Shown: positions 1 to 8,477 of the stretch, piece by piece
Position numbering within the stretch: the stretch's first letter is position 1
How the letters are laid out: each line of letters starts with the position of its first letter
NCBI RefSeq assembly: GCF_050920705.1
Contig: NZ_CP154799.1
Location: 2,294,001-2,358,000, forward strand
Reading direction: 5' to 3'
Source: Regnicoccus_A sp014224355
GTDB taxonomy: Bacteria > Cyanobacteriota > Cyanobacteriia > PCC-6307 > Cyanobiaceae
DNA: 64,000 nucleotides
The notes under the pieces: generated by a model
What the model was told of the DNA's origin: nothing
What the model saw: the letters and a program-made list of their open reading frames with translations, nothing else
Databases searched by the model: none
Translations under genes and position numbers: made by a program

Positions 1-1
1 A

Positions 2-223
2 GGCCAGGATGTGGAGAAGCAGCTGGAGCGCGTTCGCGCCAGCCGCCCCGACCTGGTCGTCTGTGGCATGGGTCTGGCCAACCCGCTCGAAGCCGAAGGT
101 TTCGCCACCAAGTGGTCGATCGAGCTGGTGTTCAGCCCGATCCACGGCTGTGATCAGGCCGCCGATCTGGCTGAACTGTTCGCCCGCCCCCTCAACCGCC
201 GGGAGTTGCTGCAATGGAACTGA
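2..223 (+). CDS. chlN: Light-independent protochlorophyllide reductase subunit N, C-terminal end (partial)
   Basis: This is the last 73 codons of ChlN, cut by the window edge. ChlN pairs with ChlB to form the catalytic component of dark-operative protochlorophyllide oxidoreductase, which reduces ring D of protochlorophyllide without light. The assignment rests on position directly upstream of chlB and on the nitrogenase-NifD/E-like tail, including a 'DLVVCGMGLANPLEAEG' stretch and a following 'TKWSIELVFSPIHG' segment typical of ChlN ends. The stop codon overlaps the chlB start (ATGGAACTGA at 214-223), so the two subunits are probably translationally coupled, in keeping with their one-to-one assembly. 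Confidence 0.9.
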   Translation, partial: GQDVEKQLERVRASRPDLVVCGMGLANPLEAEGFATKWSIELVFSPIHGCDQAADLAELFARPLNRRELLQWN

Positions 224-1818
224 CCCTCTGGACCTACGAAGGCCCTCCCCATGTGGGGGCCATGCGGATCGCTGCCTCGATGGAGGGTGTCCACTACGTG
301 CTGCACGCGCCCCAGGGCGACACCTATGCCGATCTGCTGTTCACGATGATCGAGCGGCGGGATCGTCGCCCCCCCGTCACCTACACCACCTTCCAGGCCA
401 GGGACCTGGGCGGGGACACCGCCGAGCTGGTGAAACGGTCGATTCAGCAGGCCGTGGATCGCTTCCAACCCGAGGCCCTGCTGGTGGGGGAGAGCTGCAC
501 CGCCGAGCTGATCCAGGACCAACCTGGTTCCCTCGCTGGCGGCATGGGGCTGGGGCTGCCGGTGGTGAGCCTGGAGTTGCCCGCCTACTCCAAGAAGGAG
601 AACTGGGGGGCAGCCGAAACCTTCTACCAGCTCTGCCGCGGGCTGCTCCGGAACCAGGTTCCCGCTCCCGGTGCGGACAAGCCGGGGCCCGAGCGCTGGC
701 GGGCGGAAGGGCGCCGTCCACGGGTGAACCTGCTGGGCCCGACCCTGCTGGGCTTCCGCTGCCGCGACGACATGCGCGAACTGCGGGGCCTGCTGGCCGA
801 CCATGGCATCGACGTGAATGTGGTGGCACCCCTGGGGGCCAGGCCGTCCGACCTGATGCGCCTGCCCCAGGCCGATGCCAACCTCTGCCTCTACCCGGAG
901 GTGGCCGGACCGCTGTGCAGCTGGCTGGAGCGCAATTTCGGGACCCCGGTGGTGCGCACCGTTCCGATCGGGATCGGAGCCACCGCCCAGTTCCTGCGGG
1001 AGCTCTGCTCCCTGCTCGGCCTGGATCCGCCGGAACTGCGGGAGGCCGACCGGCGCTCCAGGCTGCCCTGGTACTCGAAGTCGGTGGACTCCACCTACCT
1101 CACCGGCAAGCGGGTGTTCATTTTCGCCGACGCCACCCATGCGATCGCGGCGGCCAGGATCGCCTCGCGGGAACTGGGCTTCACCGTGGTGGGGCTGGGG
1201 AGCTACAGCCGCGAGCAGGCCCGGGAGGTACGCGCCGCCGCCAAGGAGCTGGGCCTCGAGGCTCTGATCTCCGACGACTACCTTGAGGTTGAGCAGGCCA
1301 TGGCCCAGGCGGCTCCCGAACTGGTGCTCGGTACCCAGATGGAGCGCCACAGCGCCAAGCGGCTGGGGATTCCCTGCGCCGTGATCAGTGCGCCCCTGCA
1401 TGTGCAGGATGTGCCGGCCCGCTATGCCCCCCAGATGGGTTGGGAGGGGGCGAATGTGATCTTCGATTCCTGGGTGCACCCCTTGATGATGGGGCTGGAA
1501 GAACATCTGATCGGCATGTTCCGCCACGATTTCGAATTCGTCGATGGCCACCTCAGCCATCTCGAGGGAGCCTCCGCCCCCACGAAACAGCCCGTCGGCG
1601 ATCAACCCAACGAGGCACCGGAGGTCACGCCACTCTCTGCCACTCCCGAAGGTGGAGCTCTGCGCTGGACCGCTTCCGGTGAGGCCGAACTCTCGCGCAT
1701 TCCTTTCTTTGTTCGAGGGAAAGTGCGGCGGAACACCGAGGCCTATGCCAGTGAACGTGGCGTGTCTGAGATCACTGAAGAAACGCTCTACGAAGCCAAG
1801 GCCCATTTCAGCCGCTGA
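214..1818 (+). CDS. chlB: Light-independent protochlorophyllide reductase subunit B
   Basis: ChlB (534 aa) is the NifK-like partner of ChlN. The ChlN-ChlB heterotetramer carries a 4Fe-4S NB-cluster and binds protochlorophyllide; ChlL supplies electrons. The start 'MELTLWTYEGPPHVGAMRIA' and the 'MEGVHYVLHAPQGDTYADLLF' region are typical of ChlB. Later segments include 'LVGESCTAELIQDQPG' and 'GTQMERHSAKRLGIPCAVIS'. The C-terminal 50 residues contain the small 'WTASGEAELSRIPFFVRGKV' domain found in ChlB/BchB. Length matches the family. The ATG overlaps the chlN stop. A 293-base gap without a convincing gene separates it from chlL. Confidence 0.97.
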   Translation: MELTLWTYEGPPHVGAMRIAASMEGVHYVLHAPQGDTYADLLFTMIERRDRRPPVTYTTFQARDLGGDTAELVKRSIQQAVDRFQPEALLVGESCTAELIQDQPGSLAGGMGLGLPVVSLELPAYSKKENWGAAETFYQLCRGLLRNQVPAPGADKPGPERWRAEGRRPRVNLLGPTLLGFRCRDDMRELRGLLADHGIDVNVVAPLGARPSDLMRLPQADANLCLYPEVAGPLCSWLERNFGTPVVRTVPIGIGATAQFLRELCSLLGLDPPELREADRRSRLPWYSKSVDSTYLTGKRVFIFADATHAIAAARIASRELGFTVVGLGSYSREQAREVRAAAKELGLEALISDDYLEVEQAMAQAAPELVLGTQMERHSAKRLGIPCAVISAPLHVQDVPARYAPQMGWEGANVIFDSWVHPLMMGLEEHLIGMFRHDFEFVDGHLSHLEGASAPTKQPVGDQPNEAPEVTPLSATPEGGALRWTASGEAELSRIPFFVRGKVRRNTEAYASERGVSEITEETLYEAKAHFSR

Positions 1819-2111
1819 GGGAGTTCGGCTGCCATGCCCGTCTCCATCCCAGAGGAGCCCAGCGGGCCTGAGATCCTTGGCGTTGGCCAGCGAGCTAGGT
1901 CTTTGTACTCAGATGGGTCGGCTTGAGCGGCCCGCTCATGGGCCTGAGTGCAGGCAGCGCAGCCATGCTGGACAGGAATCACTGGAGATGGGTGAGCATT
2001 CCAAGACCCTGATTGTCGTGATGTTTCGGTTTGTCCAAGACCCCTTCATCGGCCACCGCTTCTGCACTTTGATGAAGGCAATGCCGATGTCGACTCGGCC
2101 AAGGATGCACT

Positions 2112-3038
2112 ATGACCACAACTCTGCCGCCCAAGCAGACAACAGCTCCCGCCAAGGCTGCCTCCGGCAGCCATGAGGACGGTGAAGGAAGCCTCCAGGT
2201 CCATCAGGACGCCTCGATGCACATCGAGGAAGGAGCCCTGGTGATTGCGGTCTATGGCAAGGGTGGCATCGGCAAGTCCACCACCTCCTCCAATCTTTCT
2301 GCTGCGTTCTCCAAGCTGGGCAAGCGCGTGCTTCAGATCGGTTGCGATCCCAAGCATGACAGCACCTTCACCCTCACCAAGAAGATGGTGCCCACGGTGA
2401 TTGACATCCTCGAGACAGTAGACTTCCACACTGAAGAATTGCGTCCTGAAGACTTCGTGTTTGAGGGCTTCAACGGGGTGATGTGCGTGGAATCCGGTGG
2501 GCCACCGGCCGGCACCGGTTGCGGTGGTTACGTCACCGGACAGACGGTGAAGCTGCTGAAGGAGCACCATCTGCTTGAAGACACCGACGTGGTGATCTTC
2601 GATGTATTGGGCGATGTGGTCTGTGGTGGCTTCGCAGCGCCCCTGCAGCATGCCCACTATTGCCTGATCGTGACCGCCAATGACTTTGATTCGATCTTTG
2701 CGATGAATCGAATCATGCAGGCGATCAACGCCAAAGCCAAGAACTACAAGGTCCGGCTGGGTGGTGTGATCGCCAATCGTTCGGAAGACACTGATCAGAT
2801 CGACCGCTTCAACGACCGCACCGGCCTGCGCACCATGGCCCACTTCAAGACCGTGGATGCGATCCGGCGCTCCCGCCTGAAGAAGTGCACGATCTTCGAG
2901 ATGGACCCGAGTCCTGAGGTGGAAGCCGTCCAGCAGGAGTATCTCAGCCTGGCGCAGAAGATGCTCAGTGATGTGGAGCCCCTTGAGGCCGAATCGCTCA
3001 AGGATCGTGAGATCTTCGACCTGCTCGGTTTCGACTGA
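2112..3038 (+). CDS. chlL: Light-independent protochlorophyllide reductase iron-sulfur ATP-binding protein
   Basis: ChlL (308 aa) is the NifH-like ATP-dependent reductase that passes electrons to ChlN-ChlB. Visible features are the P-loop 'VYGKGGIGKSTTSSNL' near residue 48, the switch region 'GCDPKHDSTFTL', and the two cysteines that ligate the intersubunit 4Fe-4S cluster, in 'PAGTGCGGY' and 'DVVCGGFAAP'. The first 38 residues are a hydrophilic extension common in cyanobacterial ChlL. An AAGGA lies 6 bases before the ATG at 2112, supporting this start. It is on the same strand as chlNB but 293 bases away, so it may have its own promoter. It converges with the por operon. Confidence 0.97.
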   Translation: MTTTLPPKQTTAPAKAASGSHEDGEGSLQVHQDASMHIEEGALVIAVYGKGGIGKSTTSSNLSAAFSKLGKRVLQIGCDPKHDSTFTLTKKMVPTVIDILETVDFHTEELRPEDFVFEGFNGVMCVESGGPPAGTGCGGYVTGQTVKLLKEHHLLEDTDVVIFDVLGDVVCGGFAAPLQHAHYCLIVTANDFDSIFAMNRIMQAINAKAKNYKVRLGGVIANRSEDTDQIDRFNDRTGLRTMAHFKTVDAIRRSRLKKCTIFEMDPSPEVEAVQQEYLSLAQKMLSDVEPLEAESLKDREIFDLLGFD

Positions 3039-3061
3039 TCCCGGCCTGGGCCGATCCTGGC

Positions 3062-3949
3062 TCAGATCTCGGCGGCGGCCCGCTCCACCAGGCGGCGGGC
3101 CACGGCCTGGACTCCTGTGTGGGCATAGGTGTCGGTGAAGGCATCCAGGAAGACCGCCAGTTGATCCATTCGCCCCTGCCAGGGCCCCAGGGTGGTTTCC
3201 AGAGCCTGGACGGCCCGCTGGCCGCTCAGGCCCAGCTGGGACACCAGGCCTTCGGCCCAGCCAACCCACTGCTCCACCCCTCGGCGAACGAAGCCCATGT
3301 GGGCCTGATCGTTGCGGCCGGGCATCAGGCCGGCCATGCGCCGGTAGGCGGGGAGCTGGCGCAGCTGGGTCGTGCTCGCCTGCCCGAGCAGTCCATCCAG
3401 GCGGCGCAGGGCCTGATCTCCGAGTGGCAGCAGACCATCAAATGTGACCATGGCGGCCATGCGCAGCCTTGCTTCAGAGCCGTAATCAGCTAGAGCGGCC
3501 GCAAAGTCCGAGAAGCTGTCGCCAGGCAGGCCGTTCACCTGCGTGAAAGCCAGCAGCTCGGCCGAAACCTTCAGTCCCAGGTCCACCGCCTGCAGCGTGT
3601 CCCCCGGTGGGGTGAGATCGGCGAGGCGCTTGAGCAAGGGGACACCGGCGCTCACACCTGCGAGCACCCGTAGGCCAGCGGTGGCGTGCTGAGAGCGATT
3701 CACGGCGTCATAGACGCTCAGGGCCCGGCCATAACCTTCATGACGTGCCCGGCTGAGTTGATCGGCCCTGGCTCGCACCTGAGCGACCAGGGCCTGATCG
3801 TGGCTGCCGATCACTTCGGCGATCAGAGACTCGGCGCTGGTGGTGTTGCTCCAGCCACCGGGCACCAGCAGGCTCAGTCCCTGGAGTGAGAGCACTGTGA
3901 GGCCCCGCCTTGGCAGGCGCTCCAAACGGGTGAGAACAGATCTGCCCAT
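3062..3949 (-). CDS. Conserved hypothetical protein, last gene of the por operon
   Basis: This 295-aa protein is not recognised. It begins with a basic, hydrophobic stretch (residues 1-25, 'MGRSVLTRLERLPRRGLTVL') and then appears almost wholly alpha-helical, rich in Ala, Leu and Arg, with no cysteine or obvious catalytic motif. The start at 3949 is chosen because the upstream gene ends at 3954, leaving a 4-base gap; a longer reading would invade that gene. It lies third in an apparent operon por - 3954-4468 gene - this gene, and converges with chlL 23 bases away. The context suggests, but does not show, a role connected with chlorophyll synthesis or thylakoid formation. Confidence 0.75.
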   Translation of the reverse strand: MGRSVLTRLERLPRRGLTVLSLQGLSLLVPGGWSNTTSAESLIAEVIGSHDQALVAQVRARADQLSRARHEGYGRALSVYDAVNRSQHATAGLRVLAGVSAGVPLLKRLADLTPPGDTLQAVDLGLKVSAELLAFTQVNGLPGDSFSDFAAALADYGSEARLRMAAMVTFDGLLPLGDQALRRLDGLLGQASTTQLRQLPAYRRMAGLMPGRNDQAHMGFVRRGVEQWVGWAEGLVSQLGLSGQRAVQALETTLGPWQGRMDQLAVFLDAFTDTYAHTGVQAVARRLVERAAAEI

Positions 3950-3953
3950 GGCC

Positions 3954-4468
3954 TCAGCTGCGGGGGAGGGATGGCGAGCCGAGAGAGGCCAGTCCCTGGA
4001 GATCAAAGTCTTCAAGGAGGCTGTGACGATGGTCAGCATCGAGGGCGCTGCCCTGCTCGATCACCTTCACCTGGAAGCGATCGGCCACCAATAGTGCACT
4101 GGCATGGGGCCCCTGCTCCACCAGGGGCCACCCCTCCAGCTCTTGCTTGGCCTGATCGAACTTGGCTCGGGCTTCAGGAGCGGTGATCGTGTCGGAGATG
4201 GCCAGCAGGGCGATGACCTGGTCGCCCTGTTTCAGACGCGCCTCACTGAACCCCCGCTTCTCCTGCGACATCGTGATCCGGAAGTCGGGATCCGAGGGGG
4301 GAAACAACCGGTTGAAGTTGGAGCCGTTCACCACCTGCTGCAACGGCAGATCGGCGACGGTCCCTCCGGGCAGCCAGTCGGCGAAGGGCAGGAGCAGCAC
4401 CCCCCCACCAGCAGCGCACCGGCGAGCAACAGACCAACAATCCAGCGAAATGGGCGGGGCATCACCAT
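3954..4468 (-). pseudogene. Membrane-anchored hypothetical protein, second gene of the por operon, frameshifted
   Basis: The reading starts at ATG 4468 behind a GGAGG ribosome site, as 'MVMPRPFRWIVGLLLAGALL', a clear N-terminal membrane anchor or signal. At the G7 run (C7 on the plus strand, 4400-4406) this frame goes astray into Cys/Pro-rich sequence. One extra G restores a continuous protein of about 171 aa: the anchor runs into 'VLLLPFADWLPGG' and then a soluble domain with 'FRITMSQEKRGFSEARLKQG'. The protein family is not recognised. The gene sits 10 bases after por. The frameshift is either a homopolymer sequencing error, the more likely case since two others occur in this window, or a real lesion. 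Confidence 0.7.
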
Positions 4469-4478
4469 CAGATCCTCC

Positions 4479-5474
4479 TCAGGCCAGACCGACGAGTTTC
4501 TTCGACAGGTCCCAGGTCTTCGCAGCAGTTTCGGGATCGCTGGCCTTCTCGGAGAGTTCCTGGATGAACTGCTGTCCGTTTTTCTTCTGGCGGTTGCCCC
4601 AGCTCCAGTGGGCGCCCGACACGGCGAAGCCTGAATCGGCCACCACCTGGGCCACCCGCTCACCGGCCAGCTCCTGGCTCACGTACCCGCCGGTGATGGT
4701 CTTCTGGAACCAGGGGAAGATGGCCTGAAAGGCCTTCGGCGTGTTGCGGAACAGGGGGGTGTCGGCCACACAGCCTGGATAGAGCGAGCTGAAGATGATC
4801 CCCGTGGAGTCGTGCAGACGGCGGTGCAACTCCTGGGTGGTGATCATGTTGCAGAGCTTGCTGTCCTTGTAGGCCTTGCCGGGCTTGAAGGCCTTGCCGC
4901 TGGCCATGCTGATCGGCGCCTTGAAGCCTGCCTCGAACCCCGAAAGGTCGCCGAGATCGGCGGGGGCCGGGATCGGAATCTTGCCGCCCAGTTCCCTGGA
5001 GTTGGCTGTGACGGTTCCCAGGATCACCAGCCGGCGCGACGGATGTCCTGACTTCTTCAGGTCATCGAGCAGAGCATGAATCAACAGAAAATGGCCGAAA
5101 TGGTTGGTGGCCATCGAGATCTCATAACCCTGGGGCGAGCGCTCGGGTTCCTTCAGCCGCGGTTTGTAGACAGCGGCGTTGCAGACCAGCGCATCGAGGC
5201 TGAGTCCGGTGGAGTGGAACGCCTCAACCAGCCGACGCACACTGTCGAGATCACCCAGGTCCACCTGCAGGTGGGTGAGGGAGCTGTCGGGAATCGCCAG
5301 GGAGCGGGCGGCAGCTCTGGCCTTCTCCACATCCCGGCAGGCCATCACCACATGCCAGCCACGGGCGGCAAGGGCTTTGGCAGCGTACAGACCAACCCCG
5401 GAGGAGGCTCCGGTGATCATCACGGTTCCGCTCTGGCCACGGCTGCTGTCGCCGGAGCTGGATGCTGTCGCCAT
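4479..5474 (-). CDS. por: Light-dependent protochlorophyllide oxidoreductase (LPOR)
   Basis: LPOR (331 aa) reduces protochlorophyllide to chlorophyllide using NADPH and light. It is a short-chain dehydrogenase: the Rossmann motif 'VMITGASSGVGLYAAKALA' lies near residue 18, 'LDALVCNAAVYKP' marks the LPOR version of the NNAG motif, and the catalytic Tyr-Lys pair is in 'GKAYKDSKLCNM'. The extended C-terminal helix region with 'SGAHWSWGNRQK' is also LPOR-like. Length agrees with cyanobacterial homologues. It is the first gene of a three-gene minus-strand operon whose other members are unknown. Having both LPOR and the dark enzyme within 6 kb lets the cell make chlorophyll in light or darkness. 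Confidence 0.95.
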   Translation of the reverse strand: MATASSSGDSSRGQSGTVMITGASSGVGLYAAKALAARGWHVVMACRDVEKARAAARSLAIPDSSLTHLQVDLGDLDSVRRLVEAFHSTGLSLDALVCNAAVYKPRLKEPERSPQGYEISMATNHFGHFLLIHALLDDLKKSGHPSRRLVILGTVTANSRELGGKIPIPAPADLGDLSGFEAGFKAPISMASGKAFKPGKAYKDSKLCNMITTQELHRRLHDSTGIIFSSLYPGCVADTPLFRNTPKAFQAIFPWFQKTITGGYVSQELAGERVAQVVADSGFAVSGAHWSWGNRQKKNGQQFIQELSEKASDPETAAKTWDLSKKLVGLA

Positions 5475-5592
5475 CGGGGCGCGTCGGTTCGGGAGGCCTC
5501 AACCTAAGGACAAGGCCCAGGGCCAATGCCTTCTCTGGAGCGAAGTTCAACACAAGGACACGATGAAGGTGCCGAAGCGGCACCCAGCGGTG

Positions 5593-6105
5593 TCAACGGT
5601 CAGCAGGTTGAGTACCAGCCTGGGACTGAGAGGGCTCCTGGCTGATCAAAGGCCTCTTGGCGGCAGCCGGTGCCGGCTTGGTCTGGGTTGGCTCATTCCA
5701 GACCACGCGCAGACGGTTGGGGGCGATCCACTGGTCCTGTTCCCGGATCAATCGCTGCTCACCGCTGGTGATGAAGAGCTGATCAAAGCGCTTCTGAGCC
5801 TTCTGCAACTTGGCTTGCTCAATCTGAAGAATGGCGCTCAGTTCGTCATGCTGGTTGAGCCGTTGCTGGTAAGCACTGGCCAGGTGAACCAGGCTGAGAC
5901 CGGCCAGCAAGGTCACGCCGAGCTTGACGCTCAGGCCGATCACGCTGCAGAGCAACTCCTGCCGGTCGGTGGATCCCTGATGAATGGCCACAGCCGCCGC
6001 GGCACTGGTGGGAGCTACGGCGGTGGGTCGCGATGGAGTCCGTCGCCGGGATCCCGTCCGGCGCCTTGGGGCGGACACAGGCCTGAGCTGCTGCGCGGCG
6101 GACAA
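5593..6105 (-). CDS. Single-pass membrane coiled-coil protein, unknown function
   Basis: This 170-aa protein is not assigned. Residues 1-45 are basic and low in complexity (Arg/Ala/Pro/Thr). A hydrophobic segment at about 52-77 ('SVIGLSVKLGVTLLAGLSLV') forms one membrane span. A charged helical stretch, probably a coiled coil, follows at about 78-112 ('LNQHDELSAILQIEQAKLQK'), and the tail is Pro/Gln-rich. The layout (basic N-terminus, one span, coiled coil) resembles FtsL/FtsB-type divisome proteins, but I see no sequence signature that proves this. It stands alone between por and psaM on the minus strand. Confidence 0.65.
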   Translation of the reverse strand: MSAAQQLRPVSAPRRRTGSRRRTPSRPTAVAPTSAAAAVAIHQGSTDRQELLCSVIGLSVKLGVTLLAGLSLVHLASAYQQRLNQHDELSAILQIEQAKLQKAQKRFDQLFITSGEQRLIREQDQWIAPNRLRVVWNEPTQTKPAPAAAKRPLISQEPSQSQAGTQPADR

Positions 6106-6175
6106 GGGAGGGAAGGAAAACGTCTGGCCCGCTTCTAGCAGTTCGTGGAGGACCTGCCAAGGGCCAGCCCCGGAT

Positions 6176-6280
6176 TCAGGCGCGGTAGAGGCTGACGCAG
6201 AGACGAACCGCCAGGATGCCTGCGTGGGCGGCGACCACCAGGGCGATCAGAACCTCTGCCTGGCTGAGTGTTGTGACCAT
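6176..6280 (-). CDS. psaM: Photosystem I reaction centre subunit XII
   Basis: PsaM is a tiny single-helix subunit at the trimer-facing side of photosystem I. This 34-aa product starts 'MVTTLSQAEVLIALVVA' and ends 'RLCVSLYRA', matching the PsaM pattern of a short polar start, one hydrophobic helix and a terminal 'RL..ELY' type motif. The start at 6280 is chosen because the open frame extends upstream only as unrelated sequence. The first hydrophilic residues and the helix length are right for the family. It lies between an unknown membrane protein gene and the divergently placed crr6. Confidence 0.85.
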   Translation of the reverse strand: MVTTLSQAEVLIALVVAAHAGILAVRLCVSLYRA

Positions 6281-6369
6281 GGCCAACGAAGGGAAACAGA
6301 TGTCGCCACCATTGTTCGGCTCCGCTCCGCCCGAAGTCACCTGATGGCATCGGGCTGTCACAGCTCTTG

Positions 6370-6861
6370 ATGGCCCACCCCCCTTCCAGCCTCTCCGTGT
6401 CCACGCAGAGTGTCCGCGCCCTTGATCTCTCGCCTCTGCAACCCTGGAGCACGTGCGCTCCAGGCGAACTGCTCGCCTCCGCCGGATCGCTGGGCCTGGA
6501 ATTCGACTGGCCCCGTGAGGCCGAAGATCCCCGCGAGCTCTCCGAACTGCCCGAGCTGCGGCTCTGGAGCCTGAGGGCCGATGCTGTTCACCCCTGGCTT
6601 CCCCTGGTGCTCGACCGGAGCAGCGGCCAGCTCTGCCGCCACGTGGCGATGCTGTTGCCCCACGGCTTCAGCCGCAACGAAGGGATTCGCTTTGCACCGG
6701 AGAGCCTTGAGCTCTGGATCACCCACCGCTTCTTTCTGCTCGATCACTGGAGCCAGGAGCGGGGCCTGAACTGCCGTCAGGGTCTTGGCCAGATGGCCGC
6801 CGTGCTTGGTTTCGAGCTGGATCCCAGCTTCTGGGATCCAATCAGCCCAGCAGCAGGCTGA
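6370..6861 (+). CDS. CRR6-like NDH-1 assembly factor
   Basis: This 163-aa protein resembles Chlororespiratory Reduction 6 (formerly DUF1817), which in plants and cyanobacteria helps mature the NdhI subunit and so assemble the NDH-1 hydrophilic arm. The diagnostic part is the C-terminal 'LELWITHRFFLLDHWSQE' segment, with 'LWSLRADAVHPWLPLVLDRS' before it. A TTG lies one codon upstream of the ATG at 6370 and I prefer the ATG. Its last 20 bases overlap the 3' end of the convergent TauE-type gene. NdhL, another NDH-1 part, is encoded at 56 kb. Confidence 0.82.
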   Translation: MAHPPSSLSVSTQSVRALDLSPLQPWSTCAPGELLASAGSLGLEFDWPREAEDPRELSELPELRLWSLRADAVHPWLPLVLDRSSGQLCRHVAMLLPHGFSRNEGIRFAPESLELWITHRFFLLDHWSQERGLNCRQGLGQMAAVLGFELDPSFWDPISPAAG

Positions 6862-7603
6862 GGGCACGCCGTCCACTGTCGAGAGCCAGCAGTCCGGTGA
6901 GCCCGCGCAGCAGGAGCACCAGAAGCGTTTCCGGTACCCGATCCAACCGGGCTGCCGACCAACGGGCTGCCAGCGCCGCTGTGCCCCCGAGCACGAGGGC
7001 CATGGTCCCCTGGGCCCTGGCCTCGAGCAGAAACGTCACCGAGGCAGCCGATGCGGAGCAGAGCACCGCCAGGGTGCTCAGGCGGATCGCCTCCCGCACC
7101 GGCAGCCTCAGGCCGCTGATCATCAGCGGGACCATCAGCAATCCACCCCCGACCCCCAGCAGCCCTCCAGCCAGGCCGGCCATGCTGCCCACCAGGGCCA
7201 GGGCCAGTGGGGGCACTCGTCCGGCCGGTGAGTCCTGCTCTGGGCCCTGTCCCCCTCTGATCGTCAGAGTCAGGACCAGGAACATCACGGTCTGCAGGCC
7301 CAGCAGCTGCCAGCCGCTGAGCAGTCCCCCAAGCCGGCTGAACAACAGTCCGCTCAGGGCAGCACTCAGGCCGATGGCCAGGCCAGGCGCCGCCTGCACC
7401 CGACCCTGGCGCAGATGCACCCAGCTTCCCGCCAGGGTGGTGGGGACGATCGCCAGGGTGCTGGTGGCCAGGGCCTGATGGGGTGGGAGCCCTACCAGCA
7501 GCAGCATCGGCGAGAAGACCAGACCACCTCCGATCCCCAGCAGCCCCGAGAGCAGCCCGGCCACCACCCCCAGAGGCACCAGCACCAGCAGATCGCTCAA
7601 CAT
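6842..7603 (-). CDS. TauE/SafE-family sulfite/anion exporter-like permease
   Basis: This 253-aa integral membrane protein has about eight hydrophobic segments and the two glycine-rich repeats that mark the TauE/SafE (DUF81) family: 'GLLSGLLGIGGGLVFSPML' near the N-terminus and 'GLAGGLLGVGGGLLMVPLMI' in the second half. Members move sulfite, sulfoacetate or other organosulfur anions; the substrate here cannot be read. The start at 7603 ('MLSDLLVLVPLGVVAG') places the first span directly after the initiator. A further upstream start would add a charged extension. It converges with crr6. Confidence 0.85.
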   Translation of the reverse strand: MLSDLLVLVPLGVVAGLLSGLLGIGGGLVFSPMLLLVGLPPHQALATSTLAIVPTTLAGSWVHLRQGRVQAAPGLAIGLSAALSGLLFSRLGGLLSGWQLLGLQTVMFLVLTLTIRGGQGPEQDSPAGRVPPLALALVGSMAGLAGGLLGVGGGLLMVPLMISGLRLPVREAIRLSTLAVLCSASAASVTFLLEARAQGTMALVLGGTAALAARWSAARLDRVPETLLVLLLRGLTGLLALDSGRRALSLLLG

Positions 7604-7670
7604 GATCTGATCTGAACGGCGATCGCCTGGTGGCACCAGCATCCCCTGCTGACTTCCGCTTCCCTCCCAG

Positions 7671-8477
7671 TTGGCGCTGGATCCCCCCCTCTGTCTGCGG
7701 GGTGACTGGCAGATGGCGATCGACGACTGGCTGCTGGATCAGTCGCTGCTCAAGGGCGGTCAGGCTGTGCTTCGCCTCTACACCTGGAGCGAGCCGACCC
7801 TCTCGCTGGGCCACCACCAGCACAGCCTGGCCCCGGCCTGGCGAACCGCTGAGCGACAGGGGCGCCTGGCCCTGGTGCGACGGCCCAGCGGCGGCGGCGC
7901 CGTGCTCCATGCCGGCAGCCTCACCTATGCCCTGGTCTGGCCTGATCCCCCGCGCCAGCGTCAGCAGGCCTATGCCCTGATCTCCGCCTGGCTGGTGGAG
8001 GCTTTCGCAACCCTGGGTCTGACGCTCTGCGCGGGCCAGGACGGAGCCACGGCGCCTGCTGCCAGCTGCTTCGCCACCAGCACCGTCGCTGATCTGGTGG
8101 GCGCCGATGGCCGGAAACGGGTGGGCAGTGCCCAGCTCTGGCGCAGGCGCCAGCTGTTGCAGCACGGCAGCGTGCTGCTCGACCCGCCGGCTGGCCTCTG
8201 GCAGGAGCTGTTCGGCTCCGATCCGCCGGTCACCTCAGCCTCACAGCGGCCAGCCACGGATGCTCTGAACGACCAGCTGCAGCGTGCGGCGATCGCGGGC
8301 CTGGGCGGCGGGTCGCTGGAGTGTGAGCCGTTGCGGCCCGCGGAGTGGGCGGCGATCGATCGCCGTCGCCACCGTTTTCGCCTCTCGAGCGGAACCGCTG
8401 GGGGGCAGCAGGATCACCCCTCTCCACTCTCGGCGATTCCGCGGGCCACCTGGGCCAGCGCCAGACCGAGGGGGTAA
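7671..8477 (+). CDS. Lipoate-protein ligase A-like (BPL/LPL catalytic domain) protein
   Basis: This protein (up to 268 aa) belongs to the biotin/lipoate ligase fold. It has the 'LVRRPSGGGAVLHAG' motif that binds the lipoyl adenylate and a lysine in 'GRKRVGSAQ' at the catalytic position. It probably attaches lipoate or octanoate to 2-oxoacid dehydrogenase or glycine-cleavage subunits. No ATG lies before residue 15; a TTG at 7671 keeps the conserved 'GDWQMAIDDWLLDQSLL' region, and an in-frame stop at 7650 bars a longer reading. The last about 30 residues overlap the antisense protease gene and do not look conserved, so the true C-terminus is uncertain. Confidence 0.8.
   Translation: MALDPPLCLRGDWQMAIDDWLLDQSLLKGGQAVLRLYTWSEPTLSLGHHQHSLAPAWRTAERQGRLALVRRPSGGGAVLHAGSLTYALVWPDPPRQRQQAYALISAWLVEAFATLGLTLCAGQDGATAPAASCFATSTVADLVGADGRKRVGSAQLWRRRQLLQHGSVLLDPPAGLWQELFGSDPPVTSASQRPATDALNDQLQRAAIAGLGGGSLECEPLRPAEWAAIDRRRHRFRLSSGTAGGQQDHPSPLSAIPRATWASARPRG

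Noticed and set aside
154..1806. Long minus-strand frame opposite chlB
   Set aside because: It is the antisense shadow of a strongly conserved gene in GC-rich DNA, with no ribosome site or recognisable content.
1819..2111. Possible small gene between chlB and chlL
   Set aside because: The ATGs present give only short frames (about 30 residues) with no hydrophobic helix or known small-subunit pattern.
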